NCBI GenBank assembly: GCA_937911965.1
Contig: CALDPL010000412.1
Span: 1 to 6,649 of the forward strand
Source: an uncultured Allomuricauda sp.
GTDB taxonomy: Bacteria > Bacteroidota > Bacteroidia > Flavobacteriales > Flavobacteriaceae
Direction: 5' to 3'
DNA length: 6,649 nt
Positions 6,204 through 6,649 of the stretch are shown one piece after another. The first letter of the stretch is position 1. Every line of letters starts with the position of its first letter. Position numbers and translations under genes: made by a program. The notes below the pieces were generated by a model. That model did no database searches, was not told where the DNA came from, and was given only the letters and a program-made list of their open reading frames with translations.

Positions 6204-6649
6204 TTAACATAAAAACGGGAATCACCTCCGACATTAATTTTGCCGTCTTCACTCTGACGAATATCCCCACCAGAAGTGAGTGTGAGATCTCCCGCCAGCG
6301 CGCTATCTCCTAGCTGTATCGCCTGGGGTGTTTTCAGTTGAATATCTTGCCCACTCGCAATGACCAAATCTAAGAAATCGTCGGACGCAGAGGACGTAGC
6401 TTTGCCCACATTGGAGAGATTAGCGGAAACGCCGTTTAGATCGAGCGTTAACACACCATCCACGTTCAGGTTAATACCCGTCACCGACAGATTTTCTGAA
6501 GCTTCGCCACGACTGGCGAGGGTGACATTGCCGGTGGAGGCAATCGTCGGAACTGTAAAACCTCTCTCAGCAGTCAAAGTAATCGCTCCGCCATCGACGG
6601 TATTCAGAGAGCGGCCATTAAAATTCCACTCCGCTGCGCCGAGATTAAT
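6203..6649 (-). CDS. Internal fragment of a filamentous-haemagglutinin-type beta-helical adhesin
   Basis: About 149 codons, open to the window edge, with no start codon needed inside it. The peptide is rich in G, S, T, N, D, L and V, with almost no Cys or aromatics. It shows short turns typical of secreted right-handed beta-helix exoproteins: [60 protein letters not shown] and NVGGDSRF. The repeated pattern (G)-[DN]-[VIL]-T-L-x-[AS]-x-G is the usual haemagglutinin/CHAT-associated surface-protein motif of Proteobacteria and Cyanobacteria. Such proteins are exported by two-partner secretion or as autotransporters and act in adhesion or contact-dependent competition. The secretion signal and C-terminal domain are absent, so the subtype cannot be told. 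Its roughly 50% GC and its family do not fit a pyrH-frr operon. Confidence 0.65.

Noticed and set aside
5945..6577. Treating the adhesin-PyrH frame as one new fusion gene starting at TTG 6577
   Set aside because: The frame is open past 6577 to the window edge, so that start is arbitrary. The two halves belong to unrelated families in different cell compartments, so a chimeric join is simpler.
1..6649. CRISPR arrays, tRNAs, insertion sequences, defence or biosynthetic systems
   Set aside because: No spaced direct repeats, cloverleaf sequences, transposase-like frames or terminal inverted repeats were seen on either strand. The core is ordinary housekeeping DNA.

Overview
The window looks like a chimeric (composite) contig. 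A moderate-GC Flavobacteriia core of about 5.6 kb (roughly 583-6202) carries short pieces of unrelated DNA at both ends. A hand count of one 60-base line from each part gives 75% GC for 1-60, 70% for 361-420, 45% for 3361-3420 and 50% for 6301-6360. The core proteins look like those of marine Flavobacteriaceae. Its promoters fit the Bacteroidetes -7 consensus TAnnTTTG, and its start codons follow A/T-rich leaders without Shine-Dalgarno sequences.

Core layout, all on the minus strand and so read from right to left: the C-terminal third of pyrH (UMP kinase), frr (ribosome recycling factor), a 798-residue MMPL/RND-type membrane transporter, asnS (asparaginyl-tRNA synthetase), and the N-terminal half of rpoN (sigma-54). 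pyrH-frr is a widely conserved pair for nucleotide supply and ribosome recycling. asnS-rpoN is a familiar Bacteroidetes neighbourhood, with the transporter sitting between the two pairs. Both outer genes, pyrH and rpoN, are cut where the composition and protein family change.

Left end (1 to about 582): GC-rich DNA, apparently of two origins. Positions 1-251 hold an actinobacterial-style unit on the minus strand: a -10 box, a full TPP riboswitch, and the first 33 codons of a thiamine pyrophosphokinase-like gene with a good ribosome binding site. Positions about 316-582 encode peptides that belong neither to that unit nor to sigma-54, including a stretch resembling the N-terminus of MltF-like lytic transglycosylase/solute-binding lipoproteins.

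Right end (about 6203-6649): a fragment of a large beta-helical adhesin of filamentous-haemagglutinin type, open to the window edge and joined in frame to the pyrH remnant. The fused frame is therefore a 5'-open hybrid.

I see no CRISPR array, tRNA, rRNA, insertion sequence or defence system. The most notable features are the junctions (most likely assembly or amplification chimeras), the TPP riboswitch in front of a thiamine pyrophosphokinase-like gene, and the asymmetric loss of the acidic TM4 motif in the transporter.
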